DNA of 5,723 bases. Source: Thermoplasmata archaeon (lineage in GTDB: Archaea > Thermoplasmatota > Thermoplasmata > Lutacidiplasmatales > UBA184). A model generated the notes under the pieces. That model saw only the letters and a program-made list of their open reading frames with translations, ran no database searches and was not told the origin of the DNA. The stretch is taken from contig JASHQN010000177.1 in assembly GCA_030039135.1 (NCBI GenBank), positions 1-5,723 on the forward strand. The letters run 5' to 3'. Shown here piece after piece: positions 1 to 4,618 of this stretch; within the stretch, counting starts at the first letter, position 1; each line of letters begins with the position of its first letter. The translations under genes and the position numbers were made by a program.

Positions 1-311
1 GCGTGCAGGCCGACCGCGTCGACCTTGACCAGCGCGAGGTCGGTGACGGCGTCGCCCCCCACGACCTCACCCGGGAGCTCCTGGCCATCGGCGAGACGTA
101 CGAGAAGACGGGCCGCCCCATCGACCACGTGCTGGTTCGTCACGAGGTAGCCCGACGAGTCGATGACGAAGGCCGTCGCCTCGGCGGGCGCGCCGAACGG
201 TCCCCCCCATCGGCTCCTACGAACGAGCTTCAGGCTCTCGACGGATGCGACGCCCGGCCCCACCTCGGCGACGGCCGAGGTGATCCGTGACTCCAACTCG
301 GTCAGCGCCAT
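1..311 (-). CDS. HtrA/DegP-like trypsin-fold serine protease, N-terminal part (cut by window edge)
   Basis: The minus strand is open from ATG at 311-309 to the window edge, giving 103 residues with no stop. The stretch FVIDSSGYLVTNQHVVDGA (residues 48-66) is the HtrA/DegP (S1C) signature around the catalytic histidine, here His61. VTDLALVKVD (89-98) carries the catalytic aspartate, Asp91. The catalytic serine and any PDZ domain lie beyond the edge. In the family these proteases degrade or refold damaged proteins. No signal peptide or membrane segment precedes the protease domain: it begins MALTELESRI, a short amphipathic helix, so a cytoplasmic enzyme is inferred. The usual GSG-type turn before the FVI strand is read here as Ala-Thr-Ala (44-47 region). 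A GGGAG site lies 11 nt upstream (327-323), inside the end of the small frame at 318-407. It is the third frame of a leftward unit. The family call is firm; inactivity or a special subgroup cannot be judged without the rest. Confidence 0.88.
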   Translation of the reverse strand, partial: MALTELESRITSAVAEVGPGVASVESLKLVRRSRWGGPFGAPAEATAFVIDSSGYLVTNQHVVDGAARLLVRLADGQELPGEVVGGDAVTDLALVKVDAVGLH

Positions 312-317
312 CGCCGT

Positions 318-407
318 TCACGCTCCCGGGTGGTGGTGGGGCCCGCCCGGCTGGGGGCCACCCGGAGGCGAGATCGGCAGGGGATCGAGCGGAAGAGGGA
401 AGTTCAT
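318..407 (-). CDS. possible 29-residue Pro/Gly/His-rich microprotein
   Basis: A 29-codon frame runs from ATG at 407-405 to TGA at 320-318. It begins MNFPLPLDPLPISPP, continues with Gly/Pro, and ends with three histidines before PGA. There is no hydrophobic or helical core, and I recognise no family. Support for translation is contextual. A GAGGAG SD sits exactly 8 nt upstream (421-416) and is formed by the last two Glu codons of the preceding gene. The frame starts 5 nt after that gene's stop and ends 6 nt before the HtrA-like start. It may be a real coupled peptide, a leader that carries ribosomes to the protease start, or merely an untranslated spacer that is open by chance. The G+C-rich composition makes a chance open frame of this length easy. 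Conservation of the peptide in relatives would decide. Confidence 0.4.
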   Translation of the reverse strand: MNFPLPLDPLPISPPGGPQPGGPHHHPGA

Positions 408-412
408 GGTTC

Positions 413-676
413 TCACTCCTCGAGGAGCGCGGCGAGCTTGGCATACAGATCCTCGAGCTCCTTCTCCTTCTTCCGGCCCCCCTCCCATCGGGCGTCCACG
501 ATCTGTACCAGGACGTCCGCGACCTTGTCGAGCCAAGGACCCTCGCGCGAGTCGAAGCGCTTGCGCAGCTTCTCGCGAAGTAGCTCGTTGTAGGCGCGGT
601 ACGCCGACCAGATCCAGGGACCGTACCGGCGTCGTCCGTCGTCGTCTCCCATCTCGTCCCGCTCCGAATGCCTCAT
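413..676 (-). CDS. 87-residue charged helical protein, function unknown
   Basis: The frame runs from ATG at 676-674 to TGA at 415-413. A GGAAGG SD site (688-683) lies 6 nt before the ATG and supports this start over the internal Met9. The protein starts with a polar, disordered-looking tail (residues 1-18). Next comes a Trp/Tyr-containing helix, WIWSAYRAYNELLREKLRKR (21-40). A second helical region, WLDKVADVLVQIVDARW (48-64), leads into a Lys/Glu-rich helix ending LYAKLAALLEE that could form a coiled coil. There is no signal peptide, membrane segment or cysteine. I do not recognise the family. It is the first gene of the leftward unit leading into the HtrA-like protease, so an adaptor, substrate or regulator of that protease is conceivable, but this is context only. 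The alternating aromatic, Leu and charged pattern looks like real protein rather than the Arg/Pro/Ser-rich shadows seen in other frames. Confidence 0.72.
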   Translation of the reverse strand: MRHSERDEMGDDDGRRRYGPWIWSAYRAYNELLREKLRKRFDSREGPWLDKVADVLVQIVDARWEGGRKKEKELEDLYAKLAALLEE

Positions 677-691
677 CGGTGACCTTCCGGA

Positions 692-713
692 ACCGTAGTT
701 CTACGCACCGTAG
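692..713. repeat. three CGTAG/CTACG half-sites near leftward transcription start
   Basis: CGTAG (694-698) is followed after two bases by its inverted copy CTACG (701-705). A direct copy with context, ACCGTAG, occurs at 692-698 and again at 707-713, 15 bp apart. The cluster surrounds the start point predicted from the TATA-like patch (about 702), so it could be an operator or a small hairpin at the 5' end of the leftward mRNA. The arms are only 5 bp long, so chance is a serious alternative. Confidence 0.35.
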
Positions 714-731
714 CGGGGGCCGTGGGATATT
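700..731 (-). promoter_or_regulatory. putative archaeal promoter of the leftward unit
   Basis: Read on the minus strand, GTCAATATCC (732-723) contains AATAT (731-727), the only AT-rich patch upstream of the 87-residue gene. Archaeal TATA boxes are usually centred about 27 bases before the start point, which would place transcription start near 702. That leaves a leader of about 25 nt holding the GGAAGG SD site. The box is a weak match, and the assignment rests on position and isolation in G+C-rich DNA. Confidence 0.4.
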
Positions 732-756
732 GACCGGGTCGCCCGGCGACCGGTCA
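731..756. repeat. 26-bp near-perfect inverted repeat, likely operator
   Basis: The left arm TGACCGGGTCGCC (731-743) and right arm GGCGACCGGTCA (745-756) are reverse complements apart from one extra G in the left arm, with a single central C at 744. With virtually no loop, it reads as a two-fold-symmetric protein-binding site rather than a terminator hairpin. It abuts the TATA-like patch of the leftward unit on its upstream side, where a bound dimer would block or recruit the TBP/TFB complex. The divergent winged-helix regulator starting at 874 is a natural candidate to bind it; that is inference. Confidence 0.55.
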
Positions 757-827
757 CGCCCGGGACGCTGGGCCCTCACGCCGGCCGACGGGATTTCTCG
801 CCGAGCCGGGGGCGAATCAGGTAGCGT

Positions 828-873
828 CCGCGTTAGCGGTCCGTTAAATCGGGGTCCGCGGCTGTTGCGTGCG
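828..873 (+). promoter_or_regulatory. putative promoter for a leaderless transcript of the winged-helix gene
   Basis: TTAAAT (844-849) is the only run of six A/T bases in this region. Its centre is 27-28 bp before the ATG at 874, the spacing expected if transcription starts at or beside the start codon. No SD-like purine run lies before that ATG, which fits leaderless translation. GGTCCG occurs on both sides of the box (838-843 and 853-858), and CCGC/GCGG inverted arms (828-831 and 836-839) lie just upstream, so a repressor site over the box is possible. Confidence 0.5.
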
Positions 874-1488
874 ATGGCGCGCGAGGACGCGTCGCGTCTC
901 CCGACGGGCTCCGGTCGGCTCGACGACCGGATCCTCGAGGCGCTCCAGGGTCTTCACGGGCGCATCGCCTTCAGCGGCCTGCGTCGAGCGTTGGGCGCGC
1001 ACCCGGAGTCGCTGTCGCGCGCCCTGCGTCGTCTCGAACGGGAGGGCCTCATCGAGCGCTCGGACGCTGGGTACCGTGCGATCGCTCCGGAGCTGCCCGC
1101 GGGGGCGTCGCTGACGGCGGAGCTCCGCCCGATCGCCGAGGTGCGGCTGCCTCTTGGTACTTCGGCCGGTTCCGTGCTGGGGCGGCTTTCCGGTCGGTGG
1201 TTCGGCAGCCTGCGCTGGGTCGGGGTGATCGACCGGGCCGCCGACCGCCTGCTCGCCTGGGCACGGCGGGACGGCTCGGGATTCGTCCTCCTGGGCATCC
1301 ACGACGGAAGTCTGCGCGTCTACGTCCCCGATGACAGCGGGCCCGGAGAGCTCGGCGAGTCGGAGGACGCCGCGTACGAAGTGCTCTCGCACGCCGTGGA
1401 CGCGCTCCGCCCCGCGGCGCCGGATGGCGGCGTCGAGTTCCTGAGAGCGGCCGAGCCGCCTCGGGCTCTCTGGCCCGTGGACAACTAA
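874..1488 (+). CDS. winged helix-turn-helix transcriptional regulator
   Basis: This encodes a 204-residue protein. Residues 16-73 form a winged helix: a first helix (LDDRILEALQGL), then FSGLRRALGAHPESLSRALR (33-52) as the helix-turn-helix, LEREGLIERS, and a short wing ending at GYRAI. This is the MarR/ArsR-like fold widespread in archaea. Residues 80-200 form an alpha/beta domain with strands around RWVGVIDRAADRLLAWAR (114-131) and FVLLGIHDGSLRVYVPD (137-153). I do not recognise it, and it may sense a ligand or mediate dimerisation. I place the start at ATG 874 because of the TTAAAT box 27 bp upstream. The frame stays open back to 163, but that extension is Arg/Pro/Ser-rich and antisense to the leftward genes. 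The gene precedes an ABC exporter by 50 bp, so it probably controls that operon, itself, and perhaps the divergent unit. The DNA-binding call is confident; the targets are inferred. Confidence 0.82.
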   Translation: MAREDASRLPTGSGRLDDRILEALQGLHGRIAFSGLRRALGAHPESLSRALRRLEREGLIERSDAGYRAIAPELPAGASLTAELRPIAEVRLPLGTSAGSVLGRLSGRWFGSLRWVGVIDRAADRLLAWARRDGSGFVLLGIHDGSLRVYVPDDSGPGELGESEDAAYEVLSHAVDALRPAAPDGGVEFLRAAEPPRALWPVDN

Positions 1489-1538
1489 CGGCCGGCGTTG
1501 CTCACCCTAATGAGCGCCGCCTCGCTCGGGCCGACCGC
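1489..1538 (+). promoter_or_regulatory. spacer before the ABC operon with weak promoter-like patch
   Basis: These 50 bp separate the regulator stop from the ATPase ATG. No SD site precedes ATG 1539. The only AT-rich patch, CTAATGA (1507-1513), is centred 29 bp before that ATG and could be a weak TATA element for a second, leaderless transcript. A 10-codon frame (ATG 1510 to TGA 1540-1542) overlaps the ATPase start as ATGA and could couple translation instead. Both readings are tentative; simple read-through from the regulator gene is equally possible. Confidence 0.22.
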
Positions 1539-2348
1539 ATGATCACGCCGGCGGCCGACCGAGCGCTCCCCGGAGGGGGGAGCGCCGCGCTCGAGGTGGA
1601 TCACGTGTCGAAGTCGTTCGGTTCGACCCGCGCGCTCGCGGACGTAAGCTTCGCCGTCGCCCGGGGGGAGATCGTCGGGCTCCTCGGGCCGAACGGGGCG
1701 GGAAAGTCCACGACGATGAAGGCGATCCTCGGGCTGATCCACCCGGACGCCGGGCGGATCCGGGTCCTCGGCCGCGACGTGCTGGCGAATCCCGTAGCGA
1801 CCAAACTCGAGATCGGGTACGTCCCCGAGTCGCCTTCCGTCTATGAGTTCCTCACCGGCGCCGAGTACCTCGACTTTGTCGCCGACATGTACGGTCTCGA
1901 CCCGGCGACGCGGCGGGAGCGGATCCAGCCGTTCCTCGACGGGCTCGAGCTCGCCGGACACGAGAACTCTCTCATCAGCGGCTACTCCCAGGGCATGCGG
2001 CAGAAGGTCGCCCTGATCTCAGGCCTTCTTCACCATCCTCGGCTCCTCGTCCTGGACGAGCCGCTGAACGGGCTCGATCCCCGGTCCGCCCGTGTCGTCA
2101 AGGACCTCCTGCGCAGCCGCGCGTCCGGGGACGGGGTGGGGGTACTCTTCTCCACACACGTGCTCGAGATCGCCCAGGCGATCTGCGATCGGTTGGTGAT
2201 CCTCGATCGAGGGATGGTCCTCGCTACCGGCACCGTCGACGCTCTCCGCGGCCGAGCCGGCCTCGCCGGGTCGGGACTCGAGGAGGTCTTCCTCGCCCTC
2301 ACCGGGACCGGCGATCTCAGCGACGTGGTCGCCGCGCTCGCGAGGTGA
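1539..2348 (+). CDS. ABC transporter ATP-binding protein (ABC-2/EcsA-CcmA-like)
   Basis: This 269-residue nucleotide-binding subunit would power the membrane partner encoded next. Visible motifs in order are Walker A GPNGAGKST (50-58), the Q-loop region IGYVPESPSVY (92-102), signature SGYSQGMRQK (147-156), Walker B LLVLDEP (169-175), D-loop NGLD (177-180) and the H-loop STH with His207. The order and length are typical of exporter ATPases paired with ABC-2 permeases. The usual Q-loop glutamine is Glu97 here; as I recall, EcsA-type ATPases share this Pro-Glu variant, so it need not mean loss of function. The C-terminal segment GLEEVFLALTG (246-256) is the common ending of this subfamily. Start ATG 1539 lies about 17 residues before the first core strand; no SD site is seen. 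It is co-directional and almost certainly co-transcribed with the permease, whose start signals lie at this gene's stop. The substrate is unknown. Confidence 0.95.
   Translation: MITPAADRALPGGGSAALEVDHVSKSFGSTRALADVSFAVARGEIVGLLGPNGAGKSTTMKAILGLIHPDAGRIRVLGRDVLANPVATKLEIGYVPESPSVYEFLTGAEYLDFVADMYGLDPATRRERIQPFLDGLELAGHENSLISGYSQGMRQKVALISGLLHHPRLLVLDEPLNGLDPRSARVVKDLLRSRASGDGVGVLFSTHVLEIAQAICDRLVILDRGMVLATGTVDALRGRAGLAGSGLEEVFLALTGTGDLSDVVAALAR
2342..2348 (+). promoter_or_regulatory. GAGGTGA ribosome-binding site deciding the permease start
   Basis: GAGGTGA is a seven-base match to the canonical SD core and includes the ATPase stop codon TGA. It lies 8 nt before GTG 2357, an ideal spacing, and has no useful spacing to the earlier in-frame GTG at 2345, whose upstream bases contain no purine run. 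It therefore favours 2357 as the permease start and couples the two translations. Confidence 0.6.
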
Positions 2349-2356
2349 GAGGGACC

Positions 2357-3955
2357 GTGGACGCCCACCGTGTCCGTCGTCTCGCTGCCGTCCTCGTGAC
2401 CTCCCAGTTACGGTCAGGCCGGACGACTTCGGACCCGAGGAGCTTCCTCGGGCGGCCCGAGCTGATCGGCGTGGTCGATCTCGTCCTCGTCGTCGCGGCC
2501 GCCGGGCTCCTCGCACCGGCCGTGCTCTCCTCGTCCTGGCCGACCGCGACGTTCCGCGCCCCGGTCGAAGCGCTCCTCCCCTTCCTTCCCCTCGCGGCCG
2601 CCGGGGTCGTGCTCATCGCGGGGACGATGTTCGAGCTGACGACCACCGCGAAGTTCGCCGGCAGCGACGCCGCCAACTGGATGCCGATCCGCCCGAGCGA
2701 GTACGTGGCGGCGTCCGCGAGCGCGATCGCGTACTCGTACTCGCCGGCGATCGCGCTCCTGTTCGGGGGCCTCCTACCGGTCGCGTACGTGGAGGGCCTG
2801 TTCCCCGCCTACCTGCTCGCGGCGGTGCTCAGCCTCATCGCGCTGTTCGAGGGCGCGGTCCTCGTCGAGATGGTCCGTGCGTTCTCGAGCCGCGCCGGGA
2901 GCGTGGGCAGCGGACGGCGGGGGGCCGCGACGTTCGTCGTCCGGGCGGTGATCCTCATCCTCGTCATCCTCCTGCTCGACCTCGCGCTCAACCCCGTGTT
3001 CCTTCTCGGCGCGGTCCAACGGCTCTCGAGCTTCCCCGTGATCGCCGCCGCGATCCCGTTCTTCTGGTCGTCGCGTGCGCTCGCGGCGTGGAACGCGGGG
3101 GACCCCTTACTCGCCGCCGCGTTCTCGGTGGGTCAGGTCGGGTTCGTCGCGCTCCTCGGCTGGTGGGCCGCTCTCCTCCGCGTCCGGTACTGGGTGCCGG
3201 CGCCCGCCGAGTTCGAGGTCGGCGAGCACCGCTACGCGAGCTCGCATCCGATCCTCGCGGGCCTCGGGCTCTCCCGGCCCGAGACCGCGATCGTCTCGAA
3301 GGACCTCAAGGGCTACGTCCGCCGACGCGAGCTCCTCCCGCTCCTCGTGGTGCCGATCGTCCTCGTGCTCCTGCTCGCGATCGAGGGGGGAAGCTTCGGG
3401 CTCCTCGGCACGATCGTGTGGGTCGGTTGGGTCGCCGGCTTCTTCGGCCTCCTCCTCTCCTCGACGTCGGTCGGCCAGGAGCGCCGCGCTCTCCAGCTCC
3501 TCTTCGCCTTCCCGATCTCGCCTCGCTCGATCTTCCGCGCGAAGGCGACCGCGGTTCTCCTGCCGGTCCTGCTCGGCTCCGCACTGACGTCGATCGCCGT
3601 GTCCGTGTTCTTCCACTTCCCGGCGACGGCCGCGTTCGGTACGGTCGTCCTCACCGTGAGCGTGGGAGGGATCCTCGTGCTGTGGGGGCTGGTCTTTGCG
3701 AGCCGCTACTCCGATTTCCAGGATCGACCGCGCCCGCAGTTCGTCCGCCCGAGCGCGATGATCGCCGCCTCGCTTTCCGGGCTCATCCTGCTCGTCACCA
3801 TCGTGGTGCCGGGGGCGTACGCCCTAGCGACCCCGACCTCGGGAGCCCTCGGGTTCGGTCTCGCGGCGGCCGGCATCGCGCTGGTCGCCGGTACCGTCGC
3901 GTACCTGCTCGCCCGGGCCGGCTTCGACACCCTGTTCCGCGAGCTACCGTTCTAG
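2357..3955 (+). CDS. ABC-2-type transporter permease, large two-lobed form
   Basis: This 532-residue integral membrane protein has about 12-13 hydrophobic segments: roughly residues 37-57, 71-92, 122-144, 149-173, 190-219, 225-243, 253-274, 324-341, 345-370, 396-419, 425-449, 467-490 and 497-519. It appears to be two similar lobes. In the first, WMPIRPSEYVAASASAI (108-124) precedes a helix; in the second, FAFPISPRSIFRAKATAV (383-400) occupies the same place. Both share a Pro-Ile-X-Pro turn seen in ABC-2 permeases. The second lobe opens with a cytosolic SKDLKGYVRRRELLPLL (314-330), resembling the N-terminal VTSQLRSGRTTS segment. One polypeptide may thus supply both halves of the membrane channel. 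I chose GTG 2357 over GTG 2345 on SD spacing; the alternative adds four residues and overlaps the ATPase by 4 bp. Together with the upstream ATPase it should form an exporter, but nothing visible shows the substrate. It ends 5 bp from the convergent gene. Confidence 0.9.
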   Translation: MDAHRVRRLAAVLVTSQLRSGRTTSDPRSFLGRPELIGVVDLVLVVAAAGLLAPAVLSSSWPTATFRAPVEALLPFLPLAAAGVVLIAGTMFELTTTAKFAGSDAANWMPIRPSEYVAASASAIAYSYSPAIALLFGGLLPVAYVEGLFPAYLLAAVLSLIALFEGAVLVEMVRAFSSRAGSVGSGRRGAATFVVRAVILILVILLLDLALNPVFLLGAVQRLSSFPVIAAAIPFFWSSRALAAWNAGDPLLAAAFSVGQVGFVALLGWWAALLRVRYWVPAPAEFEVGEHRYASSHPILAGLGLSRPETAIVSKDLKGYVRRRELLPLLVVPIVLVLLLAIEGGSFGLLGTIVWVGWVAGFFGLLLSSTSVGQERRALQLLFAFPISPRSIFRAKATAVLLPVLLGSALTSIAVSVFFHFPATAAFGTVVLTVSVGGILVLWGLVFASRYSDFQDRPRPQFVRPSAMIAASLSGLILLVTIVVPGAYALATPTSGALGFGLAAAGIALVAGTVAYLLARAGFDTLFRELPF

Positions 3956-3960
3956 TCGGA

Positions 3961-4437
3961 TCAGAGCGGGGCACCGCAGGTCGGGCACCGACCGTCGACC
4001 TCGTTGCCCAGGGATCCGCAGAACCGGCATCGGATCTTGACGACCTGCCGCTCGATGACGTGCGTCCCGACTAGGCCGGGCAGCGGCGCCTGGGGCGCGG
4101 TGCTCTTCGCCATCGCGATCGCGTTCACCCACGCCTCCGGCTCGAGCACGTCGAAGAGCGGACGACCGACCGTGAGCTCCACCACGAGGCGGTCCCGTCC
4201 GACGCGGCCATGGCGGACCGACGCGTTCCGCACCTGGGCGAGCGGGGCGTCGAGCACGGTCACGGTCTCCCTGCCGAGCATGATCCCGTGGACGACGCTG
4301 CGGGCGACCGACGACTCGAAGACGAGTCGCTGGGTGGTGAGGTAGAGGACCCCGGGGCCCCGGGTGCCGTCGGGGGTCTCGCCTTCCAGCACCGCGTAGG
4401 CGCTCCGCAGCCGGCTCTCCCCCGCGTGGAGCAGCAT
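3961..4437 (-). CDS. GRAM/PH-like domain protein with C-terminal zinc ribbon
   Basis: This is a 158-residue soluble protein. Residues about 10-110 are mostly beta strands, with GVLYLTTQRLVFESS (29-43) matching the hallmark of GRAM or bacterial-PH-like domains (small hydrophobics, Leu-Thr, Arg-Leu-Val-Phe). An amphipathic helix, PEAWVNAIAMAKS (100-112), closes the fold. A linker leads to a zinc ribbon with Cys137, Cys140, Cys151 and Cys154 in two CxxC knuckles, ending CPTCGAPL at the C-terminus. These modules usually mediate binding to lipid, protein or nucleic acid, so the specific role is unknown. I place the start at ATG 4437 because GGAGG (4449-4445) stands 7 nt before it. A GTG at 4494 would add 19 low-complexity residues and has no SD site. 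The gene is convergent with the permease and runs in the same direction as the M2 peptidase gene 181 bp upstream. The zinc ribbon is certain from the cysteines; the PH/GRAM call is probable. Confidence 0.82.
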   Translation of the reverse strand: MLLHAGESRLRSAYAVLEGETPDGTRGPGVLYLTTQRLVFESSVARSVVHGIMLGRETVTVLDAPLAQVRNASVRHGRVGRDRLVVELTVGRPLFDVLEPEAWVNAIAMAKSTAPQAPLPGLVGTHVIERQVVKIRCRFCGSLGNEVDGRCPTCGAPL

Positions 4438-4444
4438 CCGGGTC

Positions 4445-4477
4445 CCTCCTACGGGGAGAGGTCGCCCGACGCTTAAG
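4445..4477 (-). promoter_or_regulatory. SD site and weak TATA-like patch of the zinc-ribbon gene
   Basis: On the minus strand CTTAAG (4477-4472) is the only AT-rich patch upstream, and GGAGG (4449-4445) is a strong SD 7 nt before ATG 4437. If CTTAAG were the TATA box, transcription would start near 4448, which would clip the SD site. The patch may therefore be coincidental, or the gene may be read from the upstream M2 peptidase transcript. The SD part is the solid element. Confidence 0.4.
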
Positions 4478-4564
4478 GTGGTCGCCGCGCGCACCGTCCT
4501 CGGGAAGGGGCGGCTCTCCCGGCCCGCGGTCCGGAAGACGCGAGGGCGCGACTGTACTGGGGAA

Positions 4565-4604
4565 CTCCCGATCCTCTCGCCCCGGACAGGGGGTCGGTCG
4601 GGAG
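4565..4604 (-). terminator. nested inverted repeat after the M2 peptidase gene
   Basis: CTCCCGA (4565-4571) and TCGGGAG (4598-4604) are perfect 7-bp inverted arms enclosing a second small stem, CCCC (4580-4583) with GGGG (4589-4592). The structure lies 15-54 bp past the peptidase stop in the direction of transcription. No T-run follows on the minus strand, so it is not a classic intrinsic terminator. It could protect the 3' end of the mRNA or be chance pairing in G+C-rich DNA. Confidence 0.28.
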
Positions 4605-4618
4605 AGAACGGTCCCCGG

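Noticed and set aside
318..779. Minus-strand 153-codon open frame
   Set aside because: It covers the 87-residue gene in another frame with Arg/Gly/Pro-rich sequence. Only its last 29 codons, which have their own SD and ATG, are kept as a possible small gene.
163..873. Plus-strand frame extending the winged-helix gene upstream by 237 codons
   Set aside because: The extension is Arg/Pro/Ser-rich without domain pattern and lies antisense to the better-supported leftward genes. It also crosses the divergent promoter region; the TATA-like box favours the start at 874.
1510..1542. 10-codon frame overlapping the ATPase start (ATGA)
   Set aside because: It has no SD site and is too short to separate from chance; mentioned only as a possible coupling element.
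1485..1961. Minus-strand 158-codon open frame
   Set aside because: It is antisense to the ABC ATPase, whose motifs are intact. The product looks like a reverse-complement shadow rich in Asp, Arg and Pro.
3088..4074. Plus-strand 328-codon open frame
   Set aside because: It is a shifted-frame shadow of the permease with Arg/Pro-rich composition, and it runs into the convergent zinc-ribbon gene.
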